A stretch of 64,000 nt of DNA, from contig JBBCBC010000007.1 of assembly GCA_037126765.1 (NCBI GenBank), positions 27,909,667 through 27,973,666 on the forward strand. Direction: 5' to 3'. Every line of letters begins with the position of its first letter. Positions within the stretch are counted from its first letter, which is position 1. The notes beneath the pieces were generated by a model. That model was not told the DNA's origin. It saw nothing but the letters and a program-made list of their open reading frames with translations, and made no database searches. Below, piece after piece: positions 41,385-52,545 of the stretch. The position numbers and the translations under genes are program-made. The stretch is from Stenogyne calaminthoides. Lineage: Eukaryota > Streptophyta > Magnoliopsida > Lamiales > Lamiaceae.

Positions 41385-42420
41385 GCAACCCTCGTGTGAT
41401 ATATTAATCGTTTTTCCCAACGGATAATATGAGTGGGTAGTATAGGCATTTTTTTTTCATAGATCAGTTTAGTAGAGTTTTGCTTGTTCTTGTTGTAATT
41501 TTGATCGCAAGGATGAGCGATGTCGGATGGAGGATCTGGAAACGGTGATTCGGGTTTTGGCCATTGGATGGTGAAAACTATTTTGGCCATAACTTTTGAC
41601 TCGGGTGTCCGTTTTCCTGTTATAACCATGTTTCAGAAATGTCTTGAAGTCGTCTACATGTCTCATAGCTTCGCTGTCCCTCTAAAACTAACCCACCGGA
41701 TAGTATTATAATATTTTTCTCCATCTCAACCCTCGTGTGATATTGCAATCGTTTTTCCCAACGGATAATATGAGTGGGTAGTATAAGCATTTTTTTTTTC
41801 ATAGATCACTATAGTAGTGTTTTGCTTGTTCTTGTTATAATTTTGATCGATAGGATGAGCGATGTCGGGTGGAGGATCTGTAAACGGCAATTGGGGTCTT
41901 GGCCATTGGATTGTGAAAACTGTTTTGGCCATAACTTTTGACTCGGTGTCTATTTTCCTATTATAACCATGTTTCTGAAAAGTCTTGAAGTCTACATGTC
42001 TCACAACATTGTCGTCCCTCTAAAAATGATCCACCAGATAGTATTATAATATTATTCTCTATCGCAACCCTCGTGTGATATTGTAATAATTTTTCCCAAA
42101 GGATAATATGAGTGGGTAATATAGTCATTTTTTTTTCATAGATCACTGTATTAGGGTTTTGCTTGTTCTTATTGTAATTTTGATCGCAAGGATGAGCGAT
42201 GTCTGGTTTAGGATTTGGAAATGGCGGTTTTGGCCATTGGATGGTAAAAACTGTTTTGGCCATAACTTTTGACTCGGGTGTCTGTTTTCATATTATAACC
42301 ATGTTTCAGAAACGTCTTGAAGTCCTCTACATGTCTCACAGCTTCGCCGTCCCTCTAAAACTGACCCACCGGATAGTATTACAATATTTCTCTCAATCGC
42401 GACCCTCTTATGATATTGTA
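40140..42420 (+). repeat. Block duplicated 5.75 kb apart, left copy
   Basis: About seven monomers match 45890-48168 at an offset of about 5748 bp. Shared rare variants: TTTGGACAAGCG, TTTTTCCAAGGGATAATA, CCATTATTCGGAAAAGTATT, TATAATAATTTTC, GATCGATAGGATGAGCGAT, AACGGCAATTGGGGTCTTGG, the 6-bp-short GGCGGTTTTGGCC, and CGCGACCCTCTTATGATATT. The last three are found nowhere else in the window. Confidence 0.83.
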
Positions 42421-44249
42421 ATCGTTTTTCCCAACGGATAATATGAGTGGGTAGTATAGGCATTTTTTTTTCATAGATTACTGTAGTAGGGTTTTGCTTG
42501 TTCTTGTTGTAATTTTGATCGCATGGATGAGCGATTTCGGATGGAGGATCTGGAAACGGCGATTGGGGTTTTGGCCATTGGATGGGAAAAACTGTTTCGG
42601 CTCATAACTTTTGACTCGGGTGTCCGTTTTCATATTATAACCATGTTTCGGAAACGTCTTAAAGTCATATACATGTCTTATAGCTTCGCCGACCCTCTAA
42701 AACTGACCCACCAAATAGTATTATAATATTTTTCTCTATCGCAACCCTCGTGTGATATTATAATCGTTTTTCCCGACGGATAATATGAGTGCGTAGTATA
42801 GGCAATTTTTTTTCATAGATCATTGTAGTAGGGTTTTGCTTATTCCTGTTGTAATTTTTATCGCAAGGATGAGCGATGTCGGATGGAGGATCTAGAAACG
42901 GCGATTGGGGATTTGGCCATTGGATGGTGAAAACTATTTTGGCCATAACTTTTGACTCAGGTGTCCGTTTTCCTATTATAAACATGTTTTGAAAACGTCT
43001 TGAAGTAATCTTCATGTCTCATAGCTTCGTCGTCCCTGTAAAACTGACAGACCTGATAGTATTATAATATTTTTCTCTATCGCAATCCTCGTGTGATATT
43101 GTAATCATTTTTCCCAACAGATAATATGAGTGGGCAGTATAGTCATTTTTTTTCATAGATCACTGTAGTAGGGTTTTGCTTGTTCTTGTTGTAATTTTGA
43201 TCGCAAGGATGAGCGATGTCGGATGGAGGATCTGGAAACGGCGATTGGGGATTTGGCCATTGGATGGAGAAAACTGTTTCGGCCATAACTTTTGACTCGG
43301 GTGTCCGTTTTCCTATTATAACCATGTTTCGGAAATGGCTTGAAGTCGTATACATTTCTCAAACCTTCGACGACCCTCAAAAACTGACCCACCTTATAGT
43401 ATTATAATATTTTTTTCTATTGCAACCCTCGTGTGATATTGTAATCGTTTTTCCCAACGTATAATATGAGTGGGTAGTATAGGCATTTTTTTTCATAGAT
43501 CACTGTAGTAGGGTTTTGTTTGTTCTTGTTGTAATTTTGATCGCAAGGATGAGCGATGTCGGATGGAGGATCTGGAAACGGTGATTGGGGTTTTGGCCAT
43601 TGGATGGTGAAAACTATTTTTGCCATAACTTTTGACTCGAATGTCTGTTTTCATATTATAACAATGTTTCGGAAACGTCTTGAAGTCCTCTACATGTCTA
43701 ACACCTTCTGCGTACCTCTAAAACTGACCCACCGGATATTATTATAATATTTTTCTCATTCGCAACCCTCGTGTGATATTGTAATCGTTTTTCCCAACGG
43801 ATAATATGAGTGGGTACTATAGGCATTTTTTTTCATAGACCACTACACTAGGGTTTTGCTTGTTCTTGTTGTAATTTTGATCGCAAGGATGAGCGATGTC
43901 GGATGGAGGATCTGGAAACGGCGATTGAGGTTTTGGCCATTGGATGGTGTAAACTGTTTTGGCAATAACGTTTGACTCGGGTGTCCGTTTTCCTTTTATA
44001 ACCATTTTCGGAAATGCCTTGAACTCCTCTACATATCTCACAGCTTCGCCGTCCCTCTAAAACTTACCCACCAGATAGTATTATAATATTTTTCTCTATC
44101 GCAACACTCGTGTGATATTGTATCCGGTTTTCCCAACGGATAATATGAGTGGGTAGTATAGGCATTTTTTTTCATAGATCACTGTAGTAGGGTTTTGCTT
44201 GTTCTTGTTGTAATTTTGATCGCAAGGATGAGCGATGTCGGATGGAGGA

Positions 44250-46264
44250 TCTAGAAAAGGTGATTGGGGTTTTGGCCATTGAATGGTGAAAACTATTTTG
44301 GCTCATAACTTTTGACTCGGGTGTCCGTTTTCATATTATAACCATGTTTCAGAAACGTCTTGAAGTCGTCTACATGTCTTACAGCTTCGCCGACCCTCTA
44401 AAACTGACCCACCTGATAGTATTTTAAAATTTATTTCTATCGCAACTCTCGTGTGATATTGTAATCGTTTTTCCCAACGGATAATATGAGTGGGTATTAT
44501 AGGCAATTTTTTTTCATAGATCACTATAGTAGAGTTTTGCTTGTTCTTGTTGTAATTTTGATCGCAAGGATGAGCGATGTCGGATGGAGGATCTGAAAAC
44601 GGCGATTTGGGTTTTGGCCATTGGATGGTGAAAACTGTTTTGGCTCATAACTTTTGACTCGGGTGTCTGTTTTCAAATTATAACCATGTTTCGGAAACGT
44701 CTTGAAGTCGTCTACATGTCTTATAGCTTTGCCAACCCTCTAAAACTTACCCACCGGATAGTATTATAATATTTTTCTCTATCGCAACACTCGTGTGATA
44801 TTGTAATTGTTTTTCCCAACGGATAATATGAGTGGGTAGTATAGGCAAATTTTTTTCATAGATCACTGTAGTAGAGTTTTGCTTGTTCTTGTTGTAATTT
44901 TGATCGCAAGGATGAGCGATGTCGGGTGGAGGATTTGGACAAGCGATTGGGGTTTTGGCCATTGGATGGTCGTTTTTGGCCATAACTTTTGACTCGTGTG
45001 TCTGTTTTCATATTATAACAATGTTTCGAAAACGTCTTGAAGTCCTCTATATGTCTCACACCTTCTTCTCCCTCTAAAACTGACCCACAGATAGTATTAT
45101 AATATTTTTCTCAATCGCAACCTTCGTGTGATTTTGTAATCGTTTTTCCAAGGGATAATATGAGTGGGTAGTATAGGCATTTTTTTTCATAGATCACTGT
45201 TGTTGGGTTTTGCTTGTTCTTGTTGTAATTTTGATCGCAAGGATGAGCGATGTCGGATGGAGGATCTGGAAAAGGTGATTGGGGTTTTGGCCATTGAATG
45301 GTGAAAACTATTTTGGCTCATAACTTTTGACTCGGGTGTCCGTTTTCATATTATAACCATGTTTCAGAAACGTCTTGAAGTCGTCTACATGTCTTACAGC
45401 TTCGCCGACCCTCTAAAACTGACCCACCTGATAGTATTTTAAAATTTATTTCTATCGCAACTCTCGTGTGATATTGTAATCGTTTTTCCCAACGGATAAT
45501 ATGAGTGGGTATTATAGGCAATTTTTTTTCATAGATCACTATAGTAGAGTTTTGCTTGTTCTTGTTGTAATTTTGATTGCAAGGATGAGCGATGTCGGAT
45601 GGAGGATCTGAAAACGGCGATTTGGGTTTTGGCCATTGGATGGTGAAAAAATGTCTGTTTTTTCAAATTATAACCATGTTTCGGAAACGTCTTGAAGTCG
45701 TCTACATGTCTTACAGCTTTGCCAACCCTCTAAAACTTACCCACCGGATAGTATTATAATATTTTTCTCTATCGCAACACTCGTGTGATATTGTAATTGT
45801 TTTTCCCAACGGATAATATGAGTGGGTAGTATAGGCAAATTTTTTTCATAGATCACTGTAGTAGAGTTTTGCTTGTTCTTGTTGTAATTTTGATCGCAAG
45901 GATGAGCGATGTCGGGTGGAGGATTTGGACAAGCGATTGGGGTTTTGGCCATTGGATGGTGAAAACTGTTTTGGCCATAACTTTTGACTCGTGTGTCTGT
46001 TTTCATATTATAACAATGTTTCGAAAACGTCTTGAAGTCCTCTATATGTCTCACACCTTCTTCTCCCTCTAAAACTGACCCACAGATAGTATTATAATAT
46101 TTTTCTCAATCGCAACCTTCGTGTGATTTTGTAATCGTTTTTCCAAGGGATAATATGAGTGGGTAGTATAGGCATTTTTTTTCATAGATCACTGTTGTTG
46201 GGTTTTGCTTGTTCTTGTTGTAATTTTGATCGCAAGGATGAGCGATGTCGGATGGAGGATCTGG
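44250..46264 (+). repeat. Tandem duplication of a three-monomer unit (1015 bp)
   Basis: Two consecutive near-identical copies, roughly 44250-45264 and 45265-46264, with markers recurring 1015 bp apart: GGAAAAGGTGATTGG or its variant, GATAGTATTTTAAAATTTAT, GGTATTATAGGCAATTTT, TATAGGCAAATTTTTTTC and TTTTTCCAAGGGATAATA. Each copy carries a private deletion. The first has TTGGATGGTCGTTTTTGGCC near 44961, missing part of GTGAAAACT. The second lacks about 30 bp near 45645-45662. The private lesions show both copies are real and not one sequence assembled twice. Confidence 0.85.
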
Positions 46265-48168
46265 AAAAGGCGCTTGGGGTTTTGGCCATTGAATGGTGAA
46301 AACTGTTTTGGCAATAACTTTTGACTCGGGTGTCCCGTTTTCCTATTATAACCATGTTTCGGAAACATCTTGAAGTCCTATACATATCTTTCAGCTTCAC
46401 CGTACCTCTAAAATTAACCCACCTGATAGGATTATAATATTTTTCTCTATCGCAACCCTCGTGTGATATTGTAATGATTTTTCCCAACGGATAATATGAG
46501 TGGGTAGTATAGGCATTTTTTTTTCATAAATCACTGTAGTAGGGTTTTGCTTATTCTTGTTATAATTTTGATCGCAAGGATGAGCGATGTCGGGTGGAGG
46601 ATCTGGAAACAACGATTGGAGTTTTGGCCATTGAATGGTGAAAACTGTTTTGGACATAACTTTTGACTCGGGTGTCCGTTTTCCTATTATAACCATTATT
46701 CGGAAAAGTATTGATGTCGTATACATGTATCATAGCTTCACCGTCCCTCTAAAACTAACCCACCGGATAGTATTATAATAATTTTCCCTATCGCAACCCT
46801 CGTGTGATATTGCAATCGTTTTTCCCAACGGATAATATGAGTGGGTAGTATAGGTATTTTTTTTCCATAGATCACTGTAGTAGGGTTTTGCTTGTTCTTG
46901 TTGTAATTTTGATCGCAAGGATGAGCGATGTCGGATGGAGGATCTGGAAACGGCGATTGGGGTTTTGGCTATTGGATGGTGAAAACTGTTTCGGCACATA
47001 ACTTTTGACTCGGGTGTCCGTTTTCATATTATAACCATGTTTCGGAAACGTCTTGAAGTCATCTACATGTCTTACGGCTTCGCCGACCCTCTAAAACTTA
47101 CCCACCGGATAGTATTATAGTATTTTTCTCTATTGCAACCCTCGTGTGATATTGTAATCGTTTTTCCCAACGTATAATATGAGTGGGTAGTATAGGCATT
47201 TTTTTTCATAGATCACTGTAGTATAGTTTTGCTTGTTCTTGTTGTAATTTTGATCGCAAGGATGAGCGATGTCGGATGGAGGATCTGGAAACGGCGATTC
47301 GGGTTTTGGCCATTGGATGGTGAAAACTATTTTGGCCATAACTTTTAACTCGAGTGTCCGTTTTCCTTTTATAACCATGTTTCGGAAACGTCTTGAAGTC
47401 GTCTACATGTCTCATAGCTTCGCCGTCCCTCTAAAACTAACCCACCGGATAGTATTATAATATTTTTCTCCATCTCAACCCTCGTGTGATATTGCAATCG
47501 TTTTTCCCAACGGATAATATGAGTGGGTAGTATAAGCATTTTTTTTCATAGATCACTGTAGTAGGGTTTTGCTTGATCTTGTTATAATTTTGATCGATAG
47601 GATGAGCGATATAGGGTGGAGGATCTGTAAACGGCAATTGGGGTCTTGGCCATTGGATTGTGAAATCTCTTTTGGCCATAACTTTTGACTCGGGTGTCTA
47701 TTTTCCTATTATAACCATGTTTCTGAAAAGTCTTGAAGTCTACATGTCTCACAGCTTTGTCGTCCCTCTATAAATGATCCACCAGATAGTATTATAATAT
47801 TATTCTCTATCGCAACCCTCGTGTGATATTGTAATCATTTTTCCCAAAGGATAATATGAGTGGGTAGTATAGTCATTTTTTTTCATAGATCACTGTAGTA
47901 GGGTTTTGCTTGTTCTTATTGTAATTTTGATCGCATGGATGAGCGATGTCTGGTTTAGGATCTGGAAATGGCGGTTTTGGCCATTGGATGGTAAAAACTG
48001 TTTTGGCCATAACTTTTGACTCGGGTGTCTGTTTTCATATTATAACCATGTTTCAGAAACGTCTTGAAGTCCTCTACATGTCTCATAGCTTCGCCGTCCC
48101 TCTAAAACTGACCCACCGGATAGTATTACAATATTTCTCTCAATCGCGACCCTCTTATGATATTGTAA
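45890..48168 (+). repeat. Block duplicated 5.75 kb apart, right copy
   Basis: Partner of 40140-42420 with the same order of rare variants and few differences. After its end near CGCGACCCTCTTATG, the sequence continues with GGTATTATAGGCAATTTT, a variant otherwise seen at 44.49 and 45.51 kb. The block ends are therefore junctions between different monomer lineages. Confidence 0.83.
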
Positions 48169-49225
48169 TAATTTTTCCCAACGGATAATATGAGTGGGTA
48201 TTATAGGCAATTTTTTTTCATAGATTACTATAGTAGAGTTTTGCTTGTTCTTGTTGTAATTTTGATCGCAAGGATGAGCGATGTCGGATGGAGGATCTGA
48301 AAACGGCGATTTGGGTTTTGGCCATTGGATGGTGAAAAATGTTTTAATTCATAACTTTTGACTCGGGTGTCCGTTTTAATATTATAACCATGTTTCGGAA
48401 ACGTCTTGAAGTAGTCTACATGTCTTACAGCTTTACCGACCCTCTAAAACTAACCCACCGGATAGTATTATAATATTTTTCTCTATCGCAACCCTCGTGT
48501 GATATTGCAATTGTTTTTCCCAACGGATAATATGAGTGGGTAGTATAGGCAATTTTTTTTCATAGATCACTGTAGTAGAGTTTTGCTTGTTCTTGTTGTA
48601 ATTTTTATCGCAAGGATGAGCGATGTCGGATGGAGGATCTGGAAACGGCGATTCGGGTTTTGGCCATTGGATGGTGAAAACTGTTTTGGCCATAACTTTT
48701 GACTCGGGTGTCCGTTTTCCTATTATAACCATGTTTCGGAAACGTCTTGAAGTATTCTTCATGTCTCACAGCTTCATCATCCCTCTAAAACTGACCGACC
48801 AAATAGTATTATAATATTTTTCTCTATCGCAACCCTCGTGTGATATTGTAATCATCTTTTACAACGGATAATGTGAGTGGGTAGTATAGTCATTTTTTTT
48901 CATAGATCACTGTAGTAGGGTTTTGCTTGTTCTTGTTGTAATTTTGATCGCAAGGATGAGCGATGTCGGATGGAGGATCTGGAAACGACGATTTGGATTT
49001 TTGCCATTGGATGGTGATAACTGTTTCGGCCATAACTTTTAGCTCGGGTTTCCGTTTTCCTATTATAACCATATTTTAGAAACGTCTTGAAGTTGTCTAC
49101 ATGTCTCAAAGCTTCGTCGGCCCTCTAAAACTGATCCACCGGATAGTATTATAATATTTTTCTCAATCGCAACCCTCGGGTTATATTGTAATCATTTATG
49201 CCAACGTATAATATGAGTGGGTAGT

Positions 49226-49230
49226 ATAGT
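49226..49230. repeat. Target site duplication (left), ATAGT
   Basis: The last five satellite bases before the element. The same five bases follow the element at 52665-52669. Joining 49230 to 52670 gives GTAGTATAGTCATTTTTTT, a normal variant seen in nearby monomers such as the one at 48881-48900. Confidence 0.95.
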
Positions 49231-49852
49231 TGATAGTCCCGGTGGAAAACCCATAAAATGCGGAATAAACATGAAATGCATATAAAAATAGGGGTGAGGG
49301 AATGGTGATTCCAGATTTTTACATTTTAAGCTCATGTGTTGTGTTTTGCTTATAATCGAATGCGTATGACAAGATAAGAACGTAATGCAGTAAAGAACAC
49401 AACAAAGTATAGTGGTTCGGAGGCTCAAGCTCCTACATCCACTCTCCCTGTTCCTAGGAAAACTCCTTCCAACTGGACTTATCACCCTCTCGGGTTCACC
49501 TCGGGACTTATCACCCTCACGCAGGATTGCCTACCATCCCTTTCGGAATTGCTAGATGTTTACCGAGTTCACACTCACCTACAAACTTAACCGACTGATT
49601 TGGGTAAGGTTTGTTTGGTTTCCATCTAGGTTGAGATTTTCCCTTACATTTGTTTAGCTTCAATGCTAAGGATGGGAAAATCTCTCTAAGCTTAGGATAT
49701 AGCATTTGTGCTTAGATCTAGGGTAGAACACTTTTGAATATATTTTTATATCTATAAACTCGTGTTCTATGGTGGGAATACTTAACTATAAGGCTCTTGG
49801 CTCTGTAGCATCTTTTGCATATTCTCCACTCTTAATTTGATGGAAGATCTTG

Positions 49853-49860
49853 TATTTATA
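49853..49860 (-). promoter_or_regulatory. TATA box copy in the 3' LTR
   Basis: The same TATAAATA on the minus strand, 985 bp inside this LTR. Transcription from it would run leftwards out of the element into the satellite, antisense to the monomer orientation used here, if the LTR is active. Confidence 0.65.
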
Positions 49861-49999
49861 GTGTGGATTTGAATGTTACCGTTGGAGAGAATCACATTCA
49901 AATCCATACTATTCTTTTGTATGATGTTCGCAGACTTTTTCCAGTCGGGTTGTCTTCCTCTCATTGGTCCACGTTAATTTGATTCTAACTTGGCTATAT

Positions 50000-50720
50000 T
50001 CCTCGATTCCTCGCCTTGGAATCATTCAGATTCTCTCGAGTCTCATTGTCTTCAGAGACATAACCGAGTCTTGATTCTATCCGAGTCCTCAGTTTATCCG
50101 AGTCTCAGATTTCTCATCCGAGCCTCAGTTTATCGAGCCTCGGGATACTTGATTCAAGAGACTTCTCTTCAATGACCTTGTTCGATCATGATAATCGACA
50201 CTTTCAGTCGACCGAGTTAAGTTCTCTGAATTCAGACATCCCGACCTTCAGTCACTTTGACTCAAAGCTATCGATTTCTTCTTTGCCCGATCGATCGGCT
50301 CGTGATCGATCAACACTTTTTACCGGATCAATATCTCGGGATAGCATCGGTCGATTACATTAGGTTTAGCATATCGGTTTAGCACATCGATCTCAATCAC
50401 GTCGATCTTGATCATCTGCTCATCTTCATATCGATCTCGATCACGTCGATCTCGTCGGTCTCATCTTCCTCTTCGGATCTGCAACCTTCTCTTACGATCT
50501 TACGGTCAATTTCTTTTTGATCGACATGCGCTCTTGATCACCATATATCACCGATTTTCTTCTTGATCATCCGATCAGTTTGTTCTGGTCATCGATCTTG
50601 ATCGGTAAGCTTAATTTTTTCTTCTCTTCCGATTTTGCTCGGCTCATCGATTAACTCCGGAACTCATCGATCTCGTCGGTCTAAATCTGCTGACCTCGTC
50701 GATCTCGATCATCTATGTCT
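50000..50720 (-). other. CGA/GATC-rich U3 segment, 3' LTR
   Basis: A low-complexity stretch dominated by words such as TCGATCTCGATC, CCGAGTC and CGATCTTGATC, upstream of the TATA box in the minus-strand sense. It is rich in CpG, unlike the rest of the element and the satellite. It may be an enhancer-like U3 repeat region. No gene is seen here. Confidence 0.7.
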
Positions 50721-50845
50721 GATTTCGTGAGTTCCCCCTCAATTTGTTCTCTCGTTCCCCTCAACTTGTTATTCTGTAGATTAGCTTCAAAAACACAAGT
50801 TGATAATGTTTTGGCATAATTCATCAAAACTAAAATATCCCAACA

Positions 50846-50859
50846 ATTTCCCCCTTTTT
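50846..50859 (-). other. Polypurine tract
   Basis: Minus strand AAAAAGGGGGAAAT directly before TGTTGGGA of the 3' LTR. Uninterrupted purines except the last base, at the expected place for plus-strand DNA priming. Confidence 0.85.
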
Positions 50860-50926
50860 GATAATGAAGCCAAAACATTAAAATATATGCATTTACAGAG
50901 ACAGTTTTAAAAAGATCAGTTCAGGT

Positions 50927-50949
50927 GGTCACTTTGAAAACTGGTGACC
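50927..50949 (-). other. Short inverted repeat in the element leader
   Basis: GGTCAC and GTGACC arms (50927-50932 and 50944-50949) with an 11-nt loop, 13 nt downstream of the primer site in minus-strand direction. In retroelement leaders such stem-loops can serve dimerisation or packaging. Here that role is only suggested by position and by survival in a 131-bp internal region. Confidence 0.55.
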
Positions 50950-50962
50950 TTTTAAACTACCC

Positions 50963-50974
50963 GCTCTGATACCA
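50963..50974 (-). other. Primer binding site, initiator tRNA-Met
   Basis: Plus strand GCTCTGATACCA, minus strand TGGTATCAGAGC. This is the complement of the CCA-tailed 3' end of plant initiator tRNA-Met, 12 nt, starting two bases inside the LTR. It sets the element orientation as minus. Confidence 0.92.
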
Positions 50975-51216
50975 ATTGATAGTCCCGGTGGAAAACCCAT
51001 GAAATGCGGAATAAATATGAAATGCATATAAAAATAGGGGTGAGGGAATGGTGATTCTAGATTTTTACATTTTAAGCTCATGTATTGTGTTTTGCTCATA
51101 ATCGAATGTGTATGACAAGATAAGAACGTAAAGCAGTAAAGAACACAACAAAGTATAGTGGTTCGGAGGCTCAAGCTCCTACATCAACTCTCCCTATTCC
51201 TAGGGAAATTCCTTCC

Positions 51217-51297
51217 AACTGGACTTATCACCCTCTCGGGCTCGCCTCTAGATATTTAACGAGCTCTCACTCAAACTGGACTTATCACCCTCTCGGG
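51217..51297 (-). repeat. 57-bp tandem duplication in the 5' LTR
   Basis: The 24-bp word starting AACTGGACTTATCACC occurs at 51217-51240 and again at 51274-51297, while the other LTR has it once (49471-49494). Either this LTR gained a copy or the other lost one after insertion. The shorter word GGACTTATCACCCTC recurs partly just downstream, so the region is prone to slippage. Confidence 0.85.
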
Positions 51298-51654
51298 TTC
51301 GCCTCGGGACTTATCACCCTCACTCGAGATTGCCTACCCTCCCTTTCGGAATTGCTAGATGTTTACCGAGTTCACACTCACCTACAAACTTAACCGACTG
51401 ATTTGGGTAAGGTTTGTTTGGTTTCCAACTAGGTTGAGATTTTCCCTTACATTTGTTAGCCTCAATGCTAAGGATGGGAAAATCTCTCTAAGCTTAGGAT
51501 ATAGCATTTGTGCTTAGATCTAGGGTAGAACACTTTTGAATATATTTGTATAACTATAAACTTATGTTCTATGGTGGGAATGCTTAACTATAAGGCTCTT
51601 GGCTCTGTAGCATCTTTTGCATATTCTCCACTCTTAATTTGATGGAAGATCTTG

Positions 51655-51662
51655 TATTTATA
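51655..51662 (-). promoter_or_regulatory. TATA box in the 5' LTR
   Basis: Minus strand TATAAATA in the context CACTATAAATACAAG, about 1.0 kb inside the LTR start. Matches the plant TATA consensus and is kept in the second LTR. Transcription would start about 25-35 bp further on, near 51620-51630. Confidence 0.7.
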
Positions 51663-51799
51663 GTGTGGATTTGAATGTTACCGTTAGAGAGAATCACATT
51701 CAAATCCATACTATTCTTTGTATGTTCTGCAGCTTTTCCAGGCTGGTTGTCTTCCTCTCATTTGTCCACGTTAATTTGATTCTAACAATTTATATTCCT

Positions 51800-52545
51800 C
51801 AGATTCCTCGCCTTGGAATCATTAGGGATTCTCTCGAGTCTCGGTGTCTTGAGACACATCGAGTCTTGATTCTATCTCGAGTCCCGAGGTTTATCTCGAG
51901 CCTCAGATTCATCCGAGCCTCGAGTTTATCCGAGCCTCGGGATACTTGATTCAGCAGACTTCTCTTGGCGGACCTTTTCGATCAAAGCATCTCGACTTTC
52001 AGCCGACCGAGTTCGATTCTCGAATTCAGACATCGACCTTTAGGTCACTTTGACTCAAGCTATCTCGATTTCTTCTTTTGCGATCCGATCGGCCGACCGA
52101 TCCGATTAACACTTCTTGAGATCAATATCTCGGGATAGCATCAGTCAAGACATTAGGTTTAGCATATCGGTTTAGCACATCCGATCTCAATCACGCCTCG
52201 ATCTTGATCATCCGCTTCATCTTCATATCGATCTCGATCACGTCCGATCTCGATCGGTCTCATCCTCCTCTTCCGATCTGCGAACCTTCTCTTTCGATCT
52301 TACGGTCAATTTCTTTTTGATCGACTTTGTGCGCTTCTTCCGATCACCATATCGGCTCAACCATTCTTTTGATCATCCGATCGTTCTATTTCGGTCATCC
52401 GATCTTTCGATCACCGGGCTTAGCTTTTTCTTCTCTTCGATTTTGCTCACTCATCGCTTAACTCCGAACTCATCTTACTTATCCGATCTCGTCGGTCTCA
52501 TCTATAAAACCTCGCCTCGATCTCGATCATCTACGCCCCGATTTC
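51800..52545 (-). other. CGA/GATC-rich U3 segment, 5' LTR
   Basis: Counterpart of 50000-50720 with the same word composition (TCCGATC, CTCGATC, CGAGCCTCG). The two copies align only with many small gaps, mostly one to three bases at CGA words, while flanking LTR sequence aligns with few gaps. No gene is seen here. Confidence 0.7.

Larger units (their letters stand above)
1..49230 (+). repeat. Satellite array, left arm (about 145 monomers of ~340 bp)
   Basis: Head-to-tail tandem array in one orientation. Each unit begins near GCAACCCTCGTGTGATATTG and contains in order CCCAACGGATAATATGAGTG, a T7-T10 tract, GATCACTGTAGTAGGG, GATCGCAAGGATGAGCGATG, two copies of GTTTTGGCCAT, GTTTCGGAAACGTCTTG and TAGTATTATAATATTTTTC. 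Successive ATG landmarks in GCGATGTC lie 337-342 bp apart (for example 5223, 5563, 5903), and the first and last landmarks (135 and 48963) fit about 144 periods. Monomers differ by substitutions and small indels. No gene, RNA gene or second repeat family is seen in this arm. The length is close to two nucleosome repeats, as in many plant centromeric or subtelomeric satellites; the chromosomal location is inference. I do not recognise the family by name. Confidence 0.97.
49231..50845 (-). repeat. 3' LTR of the element (minus-strand orientation)
   Basis: 1615 bp, bounded by TGATAGTCCC and TATCCCAACA on the plus strand, and next to the purine tract at 50846-50859. It is 73 bp shorter than its partner, mostly because it has a single copy of the AACTGGACTTATCACCCTC block (49471-49494). 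The part at about 50000-50720 differs from its partner by many one- to three-base indels around CGA words, while the part at 49520-49940 is much more similar. Confidence 0.92.
50846..50976 (-). other. Internal region of the element (131 bp, no coding capacity)
   Basis: Everything between the two LTRs. In minus-strand order it holds AT, the primer site, GGGTAGTTT, a 6-bp hairpin (50927-50949), an A/T-rich stretch, and ATCAAAAAGGGGGAAAT ending at the 3' LTR. No open frame of useful length exists. The words next to the purine tract are typical of the 3' end of Copia internal regions, so the leader and the extreme 3' end seem to have been kept while the coding part was lost. That history is inference. 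Confidence 0.88.

Noticed and set aside
1..49230. Recurring plus-strand open frames of about 63 codons beginning MSDGGSGNGDWGFGHW, in most monomers
   Set aside because: They follow the 340-bp period, start at the same ATG in GCGATGTC and end in the TATTATAATA motif. They are broken by ordinary indels in many copies and show no sign of codon-level selection. They are a by-product of a stop-poor repeat.
50963..50974. Possible tRNA gene
   Set aside because: Only the 12-nt complement of the tRNA 3' end is present, with no clover-leaf or internal promoter. It is a primer binding site.
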